In this document: piece after piece, positions 18,168 through 26,025 of the stretch
How the letters are laid out: each line of letters begins with the position of its first letter
Numbering within the stretch: position 1 is the stretch's first letter
Origin: an uncultured Paracoccaceae bacterium
GTDB taxonomy: Bacteria; Pseudomonadota; Alphaproteobacteria; Rhodobacterales; Rhodobacteraceae
Assembly (NCBI GenBank): GCA_938049225.1
Contig: CALICM010000059.1
Location: forward strand, 43,128-107,127
Length of the DNA: 64,000 bases
Direction: 5' to 3'
Notes under the pieces: generated by a model
Told to the model about the DNA's origin: nothing
Databases searched by the model: none
What the model saw: the letters and a program-made list of their open reading frames with translations, nothing else
Translations under genes and position numbers: made by a program

Positions 18168-20696
18168 ATGCCAACTCCAAGTGAAATCGCGACAGCGCTC
18201 GATCTGATCGTCTCGTATGATGGTTCCGGCGAAGCGCCGACTGTCGAAACATATGAGGCGCTCGGGACGCGCGGCATCAATGCCGACAACGTTGCCCAGA
18301 TGAACGCCGCCATGGCCGCGCTACCGTCCGACTTTGTTACCGATGCGGCGGGCGTGGCGAATATTGCCCAGGCAGTTAATAGCATTCCCACACGCGCGGG
18401 GAATACGACCACATTCACCGCAACCCCGACTATGGGCGGGCTTGAACTGACCGCTGAAATCGACCTTGACGGCAACGGCTCTGTTGATCGGATCAGCGTG
18501 TTCCAATTGGACGCTGACGGCGATGCATTGTCGCAAGCCATTGACCTGGATGGCGACGGCAACGCCGACCAAACCGAAACATACACCGTGGATGCTTCCG
18601 GGGATCGGGTCGAGCTGGCACGGGATCGCAACGGCGATGGTGATGTTGACTTCCGGGAATTCTACACGGTCAACGCAAATGGCGATGTGACTTCAAGGTC
18701 GACCGACGACTATGGCAATGGCGACATCGAGAATGTGCAGGTGTTCAACCACAACGAAGATGGTGCCTTGCTAAGCATCACGGCCGATCAAAATGGAGAT
18801 ACGGTCAACGATCGTTTTATAACCGTTGAATATGATGCTGACGGGCTTGAGATCCGCCGCAGCTATGACAACGACAATGACGGAAGCGTGGACGCGATTG
18901 ATACGTTTGAGCGGGATGGTGACGGTCGCGTGGTCAAAAAACTCATCGATCGAAACGGCGATGGCACGGCGGAAGAGATCGAAACCTATACCCTGAACGA
19001 GCGTGGGGAGATCATTAAAGTAGATTTCGACCGCGATGGTGATGGTGTTACCGACCGCTCTGAATCCTTTGACTTGGATCTGCGTGGCAAAATCGTCGCC
19101 ACTCAATTTGATTTGGATGGCGATGGCAGTGTTGATCGGTCGGACACCTACACCCTGGATATCTACGGTGAACGGGTTGGGGTAGCGGTCGACAAAGACA
19201 ACGACGGCACGGTTGATCTTATCACTTCGATCGAACGCGATGAAACGGGGCGGGGCACAAAGATCTTCCAGGACACAGATGTGGACGGGAACTTTGACAC
19301 TTCGACAAACTATGTCCTCGATCGCTTTGGCCGTCGCGAGGAAACCCAGACAGACCGTACCAACAACGGTGTCATCAACCGTACTGACACAAACGTGCGG
19401 GATGCCTCTGGCGGTGTGATCGAGACATCTTACGACTTTAATGGCAATGGCGTCGTCCAGCGGGTCGACCGCTTTACGCTGAACGCCAATGACGAGTGGG
19501 TTTTGCGCGAAATTTACGATGCCACGGGCACCACGCTGCTGCGGACCGACGTGCGCGAACTTAACGCCTATGGCGTCGTCGACGTGCTGATAACCGACCG
19601 TGATGCGGATGGCACCAACGATGAAATCAGCACCTTCGTTCGGAACTCCCTAAACATCACTGAACTGCAGATCATCGATAAGGGCGCTGATGGGACGGTG
19701 GACGAGATCATCATCAAAACCGACGACAAGCCCATCGATCTGACCGAACAGGATCTGTCGCAACTCACCGGTCTGCCCGAGATCACACTCACCGGTAGTG
19801 GTGAGAACACGGTCTCATTGGACGACGAGACCCTGGAAGCATTGGCGGGCGAAGACGAGAACTATGTTCTGCGCGTGGCTGGCGAAGCGGGCGATGTGGT
19901 CGCGGTACCGGGCGCTACGGCGACCGGGAACACGGTCGATGTCGACGGCGTAGGTTTCGTCGAATATGAAACGGCTGGCGGGCAGACCTTCGTTGTTTCC
20001 CCTGACGTTACAGTGGATGCAACGGATGAGGTTGTCGATCCGGTGGACCCAGTTGATCCCGTCGACCCGGTTGATCCAGTAGACCCAGTCGATCCAGCGG
20101 ACCCGATTGAACCAAGCGATCCAGTCCCACTCCCCATCCCAACGCCAACCCCTGGGGCTGACGAATTGGTCGGAACCGCCGAAGCCGACACCATCTCGGG
20201 CCTTGGCGGAGACGACAAACTCGTTGGTCGTGGCGGGGATGATGTTCTCAAAGGCAACGCGGGCAACGATATCGTCCGCGGTGGCAGCGGCAACGACACG
20301 CTAAGAGGAAACGGCGGCGACGACACGCTGAAAGGCGGTAGTGGACAGGATATCGCCAAAGGTGGTGGCGGCAGCGACAGACTGTTCGGCGGCGGCAGCG
20401 ACGATACCCTGCGTGGTGGCGGCGGAGACGATGTCATCGTTGGCGGTCGCGGCGACGATGATATGAGCGGGGGTCGCGGCGATGACCTCTTCATCTTCTC
20501 GGGTCGTCACGGCGATGACGTGATCCAAGACTTTGCTCAGGGCGACGACAGGATGCGCATCAAAACCGCCGAGAGCTTCGAAGATCTGGAGATCACGCAA
20601 CAGCGCGACGATGTTCTGATCGACTATGGCCGCGGCAGCATCCTGGTCAAAGACGCCGAGGTCGCGGACTTCGGTGCCGACGACTTCCTCTTCTAA
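18168..20696 (+). CDS. Secreted RTX calcium-binding protein with 27-residue repeats
   Basis: Acidic protein of 842 residues. A short N-terminal region (1-98) is followed by about sixteen tandem 27-residue repeats (99 to about 526), each carrying a DxDxDGxxD calcium-type loop, a TYTLD-like strand and a G turn. Then come a linker domain (530-620), a Val-Asp-Pro repeat linker (623-646), and hemolysin-type nonapeptide repeats (about 663-772, GGxGxDxLx pattern). A C-terminal strand-rich segment ends in ADDFLF, typical of type I secretion substrates. No signal peptide is seen, and no type I exporter is in the window. Probably extracellular or surface-bound. Enzymatic function is not evident; adhesion or matrix roles are guesses. 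Confidence 0.93.
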   Translation: MPTPSEIATALDLIVSYDGSGEAPTVETYEALGTRGINADNVAQMNAAMAALPSDFVTDAAGVANIAQAVNSIPTRAGNTTTFTATPTMGGLELTAEIDLDGNGSVDRISVFQLDADGDALSQAIDLDGDGNADQTETYTVDASGDRVELARDRNGDGDVDFREFYTVNANGDVTSRSTDDYGNGDIENVQVFNHNEDGALLSITADQNGDTVNDRFITVEYDADGLEIRRSYDNDNDGSVDAIDTFERDGDGRVVKKLIDRNGDGTAEEIETYTLNERGEIIKVDFDRDGDGVTDRSESFDLDLRGKIVATQFDLDGDGSVDRSDTYTLDIYGERVGVAVDKDNDGTVDLITSIERDETGRGTKIFQDTDVDGNFDTSTNYVLDRFGRREETQTDRTNNGVINRTDTNVRDASGGVIETSYDFNGNGVVQRVDRFTLNANDEWVLREIYDATGTTLLRTDVRELNAYGVVDVLITDRDADGTNDEISTFVRNSLNITELQIIDKGADGTVDEIIIKTDDKPIDLTEQDLSQLTGLPEITLTGSGENTVSLDDETLEALAGEDENYVLRVAGEAGDVVAVPGATATGNTVDVDGVGFVEYETAGGQTFVVSPDVTVDATDEVVDPVDPVDPVDPVDPVDPVDPADPIEPSDPVPLPIPTPTPGADELVGTAEADTISGLGGDDKLVGRGGDDVLKGNAGNDIVRGGSGNDTLRGNGGDDTLKGGSGQDIAKGGGGSDRLFGGGSDDTLRGGGGDDVIVGGRGDDDMSGGRGDDLFIFSGRHGDDVIQDFAQGDDRMRIKTAESFEDLEITQQRDDVLIDYGRGSILVKDAEVADFGADDFLF
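18462..19745 (+). repeat. Sixteen tandem 81-base units coding 27-residue calcium-loop repeats
   Basis: Loop aspartates recur at residues 99, 126, 153, 180, 207, 234, 261, 288, 315, 342, 369, 396 and 423, exactly 27 apart. They then fall at 451, 477 and 504 (spacing 28, 26, 27). Units vary in sequence (for example DRDGDGVTDRSESFDLD against DKDNDGTVDLITSIERD), so the array is old and diverged rather than a fresh expansion. Later units lose parts of the calcium loop. Confidence 0.85.
20034..20123 (+). repeat. Val-Asp-Pro repeat linker
   Basis: Nine-base units encoding Val-Asp-Pro (GTTGATCCC, GTCGACCCG and similar) are repeated about seven times and then degrade. They link the 27-residue-repeat region to the RTX domain. 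Synonymous codon variation among units suggests selection for the peptide; such arrays can change length by slippage without losing frame. Confidence 0.8.
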
Positions 20697-20719
20697 GCGC
20701 CATATCCAAACCACGACCG

Positions 20720-20745
20720 TCAGGCCCGGGACACCCCGGGCCTGA
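20720..20745 (+). terminator. Strong hairpin after the RTX gene
   Basis: TCAGGCCCGGG and CCCGGGCCTGA form a perfect 11-base-pair stem around ACAC, 24 bases past the RTX stop codon. There is only a weak T-run after it, but the stability and location make it the likely end of the RTX transcript. Confidence 0.65.
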
Positions 20746-20996
20746 TGTCATTTGGGGGCGTTTGTCAGTTTACACCACAAGTATTTTTCGCCAGTGACGC
20801 TCTCCGCAGCTATCACGACGACGACGCCTTCGAGGAACTCAACGGGTTTATGATGACCGACGCAACGCCCGGTTTGCGTAACGTTAACCCGATCCGCCCC
20901 CGCAAAAAAATGCAAACACCGGTTCACTTTTGCCGATAATTCGCGCAACCAGCCCGTTTCCGCCCCTCCCATGCCTTGCCATCAGGGCAAATAAGT

Positions 20997-21008
20997 CTAA
21001 ACGTTTAG
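20997..21008. promoter_or_regulatory. Perfect 12-base palindrome upstream of the polyketide synthase operon
   Basis: CTAAACGTTTAG is a perfect palindrome about 83 bases before the type III polyketide synthase start, in an otherwise gene-free stretch of about 345 bases (20746-21090). The flanks (TCTAAACGTTTAGTTTAAC) are AT-rich and could overlap a promoter. It looks like a dimeric repressor operator, but no regulator gene adjoins. Confidence 0.45.
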
Positions 21009-21090
21009 TTTAACCGAGCAACGCCAAACCCTCCCCTCCACCAAACGGACCGGTCTTGAACGTTCCTGGGGCACAATCAGGAGCAGTTAA

Positions 21091-22155
21091 ATGCCATGCT
21101 ATCTTCACGGGCTTTCAACGGCCCTGCCGCCGCATACCCTGCCCCAAACATTGGTGCAGGACCGGGCCGAGGCGATCCTGGGGCCAAAATACCCACAGTT
21201 TGAGCGCCTGCTGAAGACCTTCATCACCTCTGGCATCGACAAACGTCACTCTGTCGTCCCCCTTGAGTGGTTCGAAGAGGCGCACGGCTGGTCGCAGCGC
21301 AACACGGCCTATTTGGAGGGCGCGACAGAGTTGTTCTGCGAAGCCGCGCAAGACGCTTTGCAGGACGCCGGATGGATTGCGAGTGAAGTCGATTGCGTCA
21401 TCACCGTCTCCTCCACCGGGATCGCGACGCCGACGCTTGAAGCGCTGGCCTTCACCCGCCTTGGGTTTCGCGACAACATCACCCGCGTGCCAATCTTTGG
21501 CTTGGGCTGTGCCGGCGGCGTATCGGGCCTGTCGGTCGCGCGGTCGATGGCGGTGGCGAGGCCGGGCTCGAAAGTTCTGCTGGTGGTGGTCGAAACCTGC
21601 ACGCTCTCGTTCCGCTCGGACCGGCTGCAAAAGGCGGATATCATCGCCACGGTGCTGTTTGGTGACGGTGCGGCGGCGGTCTGCATCTCGTCCGAAAGCC
21701 CAGCGGACCGTCAAGTCGTGCGGTTTAACGCGGGTTACCAAAAAATATGGCCAGACACCCTCAGCATCATGGGCTGGGACGTCGACGACAACGCCCTTGG
21801 CGTGGTGTTTGACCGTGGCATCCCCGCGTTTGTCGAGGAGGAGTTCGCCGGTGCGCTTGAGGGCGCGCTGACCCACACCGGGCTCAACATCGACCAGATC
21901 GACCGCTTCGTCTGCCACCCTGGCGGCGCCAAAGTGGTCGATGCCCTTGAGGGGGTCATGCATCTGCCCCAAGGTATTCTGGACGCCGAGCGCGAGGTTC
22001 TGCGCGAGGCAGGCAACATGTCAGCGCCTACATTTATGTTCGTCCTGGACAAGGTCTTGAAATCTGGCAAGAGCGGTCAGATGATGGCGTGTGCCTTGGG
22101 ACCCGGCTTCACCGCCTCGTTCATGCCTTTTATGGTTGAGAAACAGGCTGCGTAA
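21091..22155 (+). CDS. Type III polyketide synthase (chalcone/stilbene synthase family)
   Basis: Homodimeric ketosynthase of 354 residues that extends an acyl-CoA starter with malonyl-CoA and cyclises the product to an alkylpyrone, alkylresorcinol or related ring. The catalytic triad is intact: Cys140 (FGLGCAGGVSG), His276 (FVCHPGGAK) and Asn309 (EAGNMSAPT). The gatekeeper region and FGDGAAAV segment are also present. AGGAG lies 7 bases before the ATG. Its stop overlaps the next start (TAATG), so the downstream methyltransferase-like gene is translationally coupled. The pair recalls BpsA-BpsB of Bacillus, which makes alkylpyrone methyl ethers. The actual starter and product are not readable here. 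Confidence 0.95.
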   Translation: MPCYLHGLSTALPPHTLPQTLVQDRAEAILGPKYPQFERLLKTFITSGIDKRHSVVPLEWFEEAHGWSQRNTAYLEGATELFCEAAQDALQDAGWIASEVDCVITVSSTGIATPTLEALAFTRLGFRDNITRVPIFGLGCAGGVSGLSVARSMAVARPGSKVLLVVVETCTLSFRSDRLQKADIIATVLFGDGAAAVCISSESPADRQVVRFNAGYQKIWPDTLSIMGWDVDDNALGVVFDRGIPAFVEEEFAGALEGALTHTGLNIDQIDRFVCHPGGAKVVDALEGVMHLPQGILDAEREVLREAGNMSAPTFMFVLDKVLKSGKSGQMMACALGPGFTASFMPFMVEKQAA

Positions 22156-22661
22156 TGACGCTTGGTGCGGCCCTCTTTCTCAGCTTCCTGATTGTCCAAC
22201 GCCTGTCCGAACTGGTCATCGCCAAACGCAACACTGCCCGTTTATTGGCCCGTGGGGCCTATGAGGTTGGCGCGGATCATTACGTTTATATGGTCTCAAT
22301 GCACAGCGCCTGGATCGCGGCCTTGGTGATCTTTGGCTATAACAATTCGATCCATTGGCCCTGGCTTTTCGCCTTTGTTCTTCTGCAGCTGATGCGGGTC
22401 TGGATCCTAACCTCGCTGGGCGGACGGTGGACCACACGGATTATCATTCTTGAGGAGCCGTTGGTCGTCAAAGGTCCCTTCCGCTTCATTCCGCACCCCA
22501 ACTATACCCTGGTTGTGGTCGAGATCATCGTCGCCCCGATGGTCTTAGGTCTGATCTGGGTCGCGCTGGTGTTCAGCGTGCTGAACGCGGCCATGCTCTA
22601 CGTCCGGATCAGCGCCGAAAACGCGGCCCTAGCACCCTTGCGGGACCGCACGTCGAACTGA
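22155..22661 (+). CDS. Isoprenylcysteine carboxyl methyltransferase-like membrane protein
   Basis: Membrane protein of 168 residues with four to five hydrophobic segments. It carries the ICMT-family C-terminal signature, VKGPFRFIPHPNY followed by a hydrophobic segment and RISAENAAL, which forms the S-adenosylmethionine pocket. In Bacillus a relative (BpsB/YpbQ) beside a type III polyketide synthase O-methylates alkylpyrones, so the same role is likely for the product of the upstream synthase. It overlaps the genes on both sides by one base (TAATG and TGATG). Confidence 0.88.
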   Translation: MTLGAALFLSFLIVQRLSELVIAKRNTARLLARGAYEVGADHYVYMVSMHSAWIAALVIFGYNNSIHWPWLFAFVLLQLMRVWILTSLGGRWTTRIIILEEPLVVKGPFRFIPHPNYTLVVVEIIVAPMVLGLIWVALVFSVLNAAMLYVRISAENAALAPLRDRTSN

Positions 22662-24832
22662 TGGTCTGGGGGATCGGGTTCGGGCTGGATCGGATGGGTC
22701 TGCTGGCCCTCCGCGCGCCCCGACTGATGACTCTGGTGATGCTGGCGGTACTGAGCGCGGTGGCGGTCAGCCTGCCCCACCTACGGTTCGACCAAGACAT
22801 CAACCGAGTGTTTTTGTCCGACAGCCCCCTGTCGCAAGCCCATCGCGCGATGGAGGCCGAAGGCCCGCGCACCAGCAGCATCGCGCTACTGGCGGAGGCA
22901 CCGCGACCCTTTGATGCTGAACAGCTCTCGGCTTTGCGCGACCTCGCGTTGGACCTGGAGTTGACCCCTGGCGTGCTGTCAGTCGCCTCGCCCTTCGCGT
23001 TGCGGTTTCGCCCAAATGACCCTCGCTACCCGGACGAGCCGGTTTTTCCGGCGGTCATCGATCCGGACACGACGACGCGCCTGTCTGCTCTGGCAGAGGC
23101 CGCGCCCCAGCTACCCCTTTTGATCTCGGACGCCGCTGATACGCTGCTGATCACCGCCACCGTGGATCTGGACCAAACACCCTTGTCCCAGGCGACCGCA
23201 GCGGTCGCAGCCCTCGCCGCGCCACTGCGGGACAAGACCCTAAGTCTTGCTATTACAGGTGAGGATGTCATCGGGCTTGAGATCGTTCAGGGACTAAAGA
23301 AGGACCTTCTTCTGCTGAACACTCTTGGTCTGGCGCTTGTGGCCCTGGCGGCATTGGCCATCCTCAGGGATATCGGCCTGACACTACTGGCCACGCTTCC
23401 CGCTGTCGCGGGCGCGGCATTGACCCTGGCCCTATCCGTGTGGCTGGGGTTCCCGATCACCGTGGTCAGCAATGTCATTCCAGTTCTCGTTCTGGTGTTG
23501 GGGGTCGCCGACGGTGTCCACTTGGCGCGCTACTTCAAAACCGCACCAGGCCCCGAGGCCGTTGCGGATACCGTTCGTACCATCGGCCCGGCCTGCGCCC
23601 TGGCCGCCATAACGACATCCACCGCCTTCGCGGGGATCCTGGTCAGCGGCAACGCGCAATTGCGCGAGTTCGCGCTGCTGGGCGCGTTGGGCGTACTGGC
23701 GGCATTCCTGATGATGATCACAGGCTTTGCCCTGCTGGCCCAGGTTGTCCGCCCGTCGGGCCGTCCGGTGCCCCGCCTCAGCGTGACCATCGCCATGCGT
23801 TTGGCCCGGGCCGGACTGTACCGCCCCAAGGCCACAACCCTGGGCGCGATCGCGTTCATCGCGCTGGGCAGTGCTGGTTATCTGCAGACCACGCCATGGT
23901 TCCCGGTCTATCAAAACCTGCCCGCCGATAGCGCCACACAGGATGTGAACGACCGGATCCAGGCGCACTTCGGCGGCATATTCCAGGCTTGGGTCGAGGT
24001 GCCCCAGACCGGGACCCAGACCGAGAACTGGGAAAAGCTCACCCGGGTTGTGACCGCTCTTGAAGACGTCACCCCGCCCCAAACGTTGCTCTCGGACGTC
24101 AGCTTCGCGCGGTGGAACGCAACGCCCGACCAACCGCCGACCGTCGAACAGCGGGAAGAGTTGCCACAGGTCTTGGCCAACCGCCTGGCGCCAAACGAAA
24201 ACACCGCCCGCATCGCGGTCGCCTTGCCCGAGCCCATGCGCAGCCCAAAAACCCAGGCACAGTTCCAAACGTTGCAATCCACCGCGCTGGGCGCCGGTGC
24301 CAGCGCCATCCTGGGTCTGCCCGCCATCATGCAGCACGAGGCACTCAGCTTGATCCGCCAACTGTCCATCGGGTTGCTTCTGGCCTGCATCGCCGCCACC
24401 GGGGTCATTGCGCTGGCCTTCCGCCAAATCCGCTTGGTCCCAGCGCTGCTTTTGCCGAACGTTCTGCCTGTTCTGTTGGTCGCGGCCTCGCTTCACCTGC
24501 TGACCGCCGGTCAGATCAGCCCGGTTTCGGTGCTTGCGCTCACCCTTGCCTTCGGCATCGCGGTCGACGACACAATCCATTTCTTGAGCCGCTTCACCGA
24601 TGCCCGTCATGCGGGACAAAGCACCGCAGACGCGCTGGACACCGCCACCCGAACAGCGGGCGAGGTCATGGTGCTGACCACCCTGCTGCTCAGCTGTGGG
24701 ATCGCTGTGACCCTGTTCAGCGGCTTTCACCCCATTCGGCTGTTCGGCACGCTTTTGATCCTATCACTATGGATTGCCTTGATTGTGGATCTGGTCCTGT
24801 TACCAGCTGTGTTAAAGCTGAAGGGCAAGTGA
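22661..24832 (+). CDS. MMPL/RND family exporter
   Basis: Proton-driven efflux protein of 723 residues with the duplicated RND plan: TM1 at about 20-42, a periplasmic loop to about 205, five helices, then TM7, a second loop and five more helices. The MMPL/sterol-sensing signatures are visible twice, GVADGVHLARYF in the first half and GIAVDDTIHFLSRF in the second. Proteins of this class move lipids and hydrophobic small molecules to the periplasm or outer membrane. Placement directly after a type III polyketide synthase and methyltransferase suggests it exports their lipid product. Start ATG at 22661 shares a base with the previous stop; the next gene also overlaps by one base. Confidence 0.92.
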   Translation: MVWGIGFGLDRMGLLALRAPRLMTLVMLAVLSAVAVSLPHLRFDQDINRVFLSDSPLSQAHRAMEAEGPRTSSIALLAEAPRPFDAEQLSALRDLALDLELTPGVLSVASPFALRFRPNDPRYPDEPVFPAVIDPDTTTRLSALAEAAPQLPLLISDAADTLLITATVDLDQTPLSQATAAVAALAAPLRDKTLSLAITGEDVIGLEIVQGLKKDLLLLNTLGLALVALAALAILRDIGLTLLATLPAVAGAALTLALSVWLGFPITVVSNVIPVLVLVLGVADGVHLARYFKTAPGPEAVADTVRTIGPACALAAITTSTAFAGILVSGNAQLREFALLGALGVLAAFLMMITGFALLAQVVRPSGRPVPRLSVTIAMRLARAGLYRPKATTLGAIAFIALGSAGYLQTTPWFPVYQNLPADSATQDVNDRIQAHFGGIFQAWVEVPQTGTQTENWEKLTRVVTALEDVTPPQTLLSDVSFARWNATPDQPPTVEQREELPQVLANRLAPNENTARIAVALPEPMRSPKTQAQFQTLQSTALGAGASAILGLPAIMQHEALSLIRQLSIGLLLACIAATGVIALAFRQIRLVPALLLPNVLPVLLVAASLHLLTAGQISPVSVLALTLAFGIAVDDTIHFLSRFTDARHAGQSTADALDTATRTAGEVMVLTTLLLSCGIAVTLFSGFHPIRLFGTLLILSLWIALIVDLVLLPAVLKLKGK

Positions 24833-25317
24833 TGAGACACACAATGACCGCGCTGATGATCCTTTGCGGCACCACCGCCGGCGCCGAAACGCCGCTATCG
24901 TGGATGGCAGGTGATTGGACGGGCAGCGGCTGGGCGCGCAAAACTCAGAACCACCCGGCCGAGCGGATCCGATGCCGGGTCAGCAACGCCTATGACGCCA
25001 CCCTCTCGCAGGTGACGGTCGAGGGCCGCTGCGCTGTCGCGGGCCGCCAAATCCCCATGACCGGCGCCCTGCGCCAGATCGACGGCAACGGCCAACTCGA
25101 AGGCGACTGGGACACCCCGACCGACATCGGCAGCACTACGGTTGAGGGGATCGTCGACGACACCTCAATCGCTATCACCCTGGTCGCGACAGCCCCGGGA
25201 AGCGGCCAAGACATCACACAGGTGCTGCGCTGGACCTTTGAGGGTGAAAAAATGTTGCTGCAATCCACCTTGGTCGCCGATCCAACCGAAGTGATGTCCG
25301 AGATCACCTTCGAATAG
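24832..25317 (+). CDS. Secreted protein of unknown function in the polyketide operon
   Basis: Protein of 161 residues not recognised by family. It has an N-terminal hydrophobic segment (MTALMILCGTTAGA) consistent with a signal peptide and then a compact beta-rich body (LSWMAGDWTGSGWARK, AIAGRQIPMTG-like strands, LRWTFEGEKMLLQSTL). This recalls small lipocalin-like or heme-free carrier folds. The ATG at 24832 overlaps the exporter stop (TGATG), so it is the fourth coupled gene of the operon. A periplasmic carrier or chaperone for the exported product is a possible role, by context only. Its stop is one base away from the convergent neighbour's stop region. Confidence 0.8.
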   Translation: MRHTMTALMILCGTTAGAETPLSWMAGDWTGSGWARKTQNHPAERIRCRVSNAYDATLSQVTVEGRCAVAGRQIPMTGALRQIDGNGQLEGDWDTPTDIGSTTVEGIVDDTSIAITLVATAPGSGQDITQVLRWTFEGEKMLLQSTLVADPTEVMSEITFE

Positions 25318-25318
25318 C

Positions 25319-25981
25319 TTAGCGCATACCGCGCAACAGCGCCTCGACCCCCATCTCGCCTGCGGCACAGACCTCAACGGTTCCGCCAGCCTGACCCCGT
25401 CGAAACCATGCATCATGCTGGGCCAGCCCAATGCTGACCACCGGCCCGCGCGCAATCGGCGACCGGCCCCAATGGCTGTCGGCAAAGGGTTCCGTAGCAA
25501 ACCAGTCGGTCAAAGACCCGCCCGAGCCCATCGCCCGGCCATAGATCACACCGGCCACACATTCCACTTGACGGGTCACCATGCCCCGTAGCTCTGCCTC
25601 GCGCGCCCGGTCTGCCTGGATCACCGATAGCGCCCGATCCGCCTGCCCATGCACCACCTGTACGGCATGCCCAAACGCATGCGCCACAGCATAGGCCGCC
25701 GGATCAGGACCCAGAACATCCGCCAGATCCGCGGCGACGAAAATGGTGTTCAGATCCGTACAATACTGCACCCAAGTGTTAGAGGTCGCGTCCCCGCCAC
25801 AAACACCCGCCAAAGCGCTGTTCAGGCGCACCTGCGGCATCCTTGTGAAATCCTTCGCCGCCGTTTGAACCACATCTTCGATGGCCCGCGTGGTCGCGGG
25901 GTTCAACGCCGCCATCTGCACGCCCTGCGCTGCGGCCGTTGTCGCCAGCGCCCATACCATCAAGACCCGCACCACCATCAT
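25319..25981 (-). CDS. YpfJ-like metallopeptidase relative with degenerate active site
   Basis: Exported protein of 220 residues (signal peptide MMVVRVLMVWALATTAAA). The pattern CTDLNTIFVA, then VAHAFGHAVQ, then RQVECVAGVIYG follows the putative neutral zinc metallopeptidase (YpfJ) layout. There the core should read HExxH with a downstream Glu. Here it is HAFGH: both histidines remain but the catalytic glutamate is alanine, so normal peptidase activity is unlikely. The downstream Glu of the family appears to be present (QVEC). It may be a pseudo-enzyme. Start is one of two adjacent ATGs at 25981 and 25978. Confidence 0.75.
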   Translation of the reverse strand: MMVVRVLMVWALATTAAAQGVQMAALNPATTRAIEDVVQTAAKDFTRMPQVRLNSALAGVCGGDATSNTWVQYCTDLNTIFVAADLADVLGPDPAAYAVAHAFGHAVQVVHGQADRALSVIQADRAREAELRGMVTRQVECVAGVIYGRAMGSGGSLTDWFATEPFADSHWGRSPIARGPVVSIGLAQHDAWFRRGQAGGTVEVCAAGEMGVEALLRGMR

Positions 25982-26025
25982 CCCGCCACCTTGACCCCGC
26001 CGCAGCACCGGCGCAAGACAGCCCG

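Noticed and set aside
18462..19745. 81-base periodicity considered as a CRISPR-like array
   Set aside because: The units are in-frame protein repeats with coding constraint and no conserved repeat-spacer structure.
20034..20123. GATCC-rich repeats considered as a regulatory or integration site
   Set aside because: They are codons of a Val-Asp-Pro linker inside an open reading frame.
21115..21972. 285-residue minus-strand frame opposite the PKS
   Set aside because: Antisense to a gene with an intact catalytic triad.
23432..24730. 432-residue minus-strand reading frame opposite the MMPL exporter
   Set aside because: Shadow of a strong coding gene; composition (Gly, Gln, Arg) is typical of GC-rich antisense frames.
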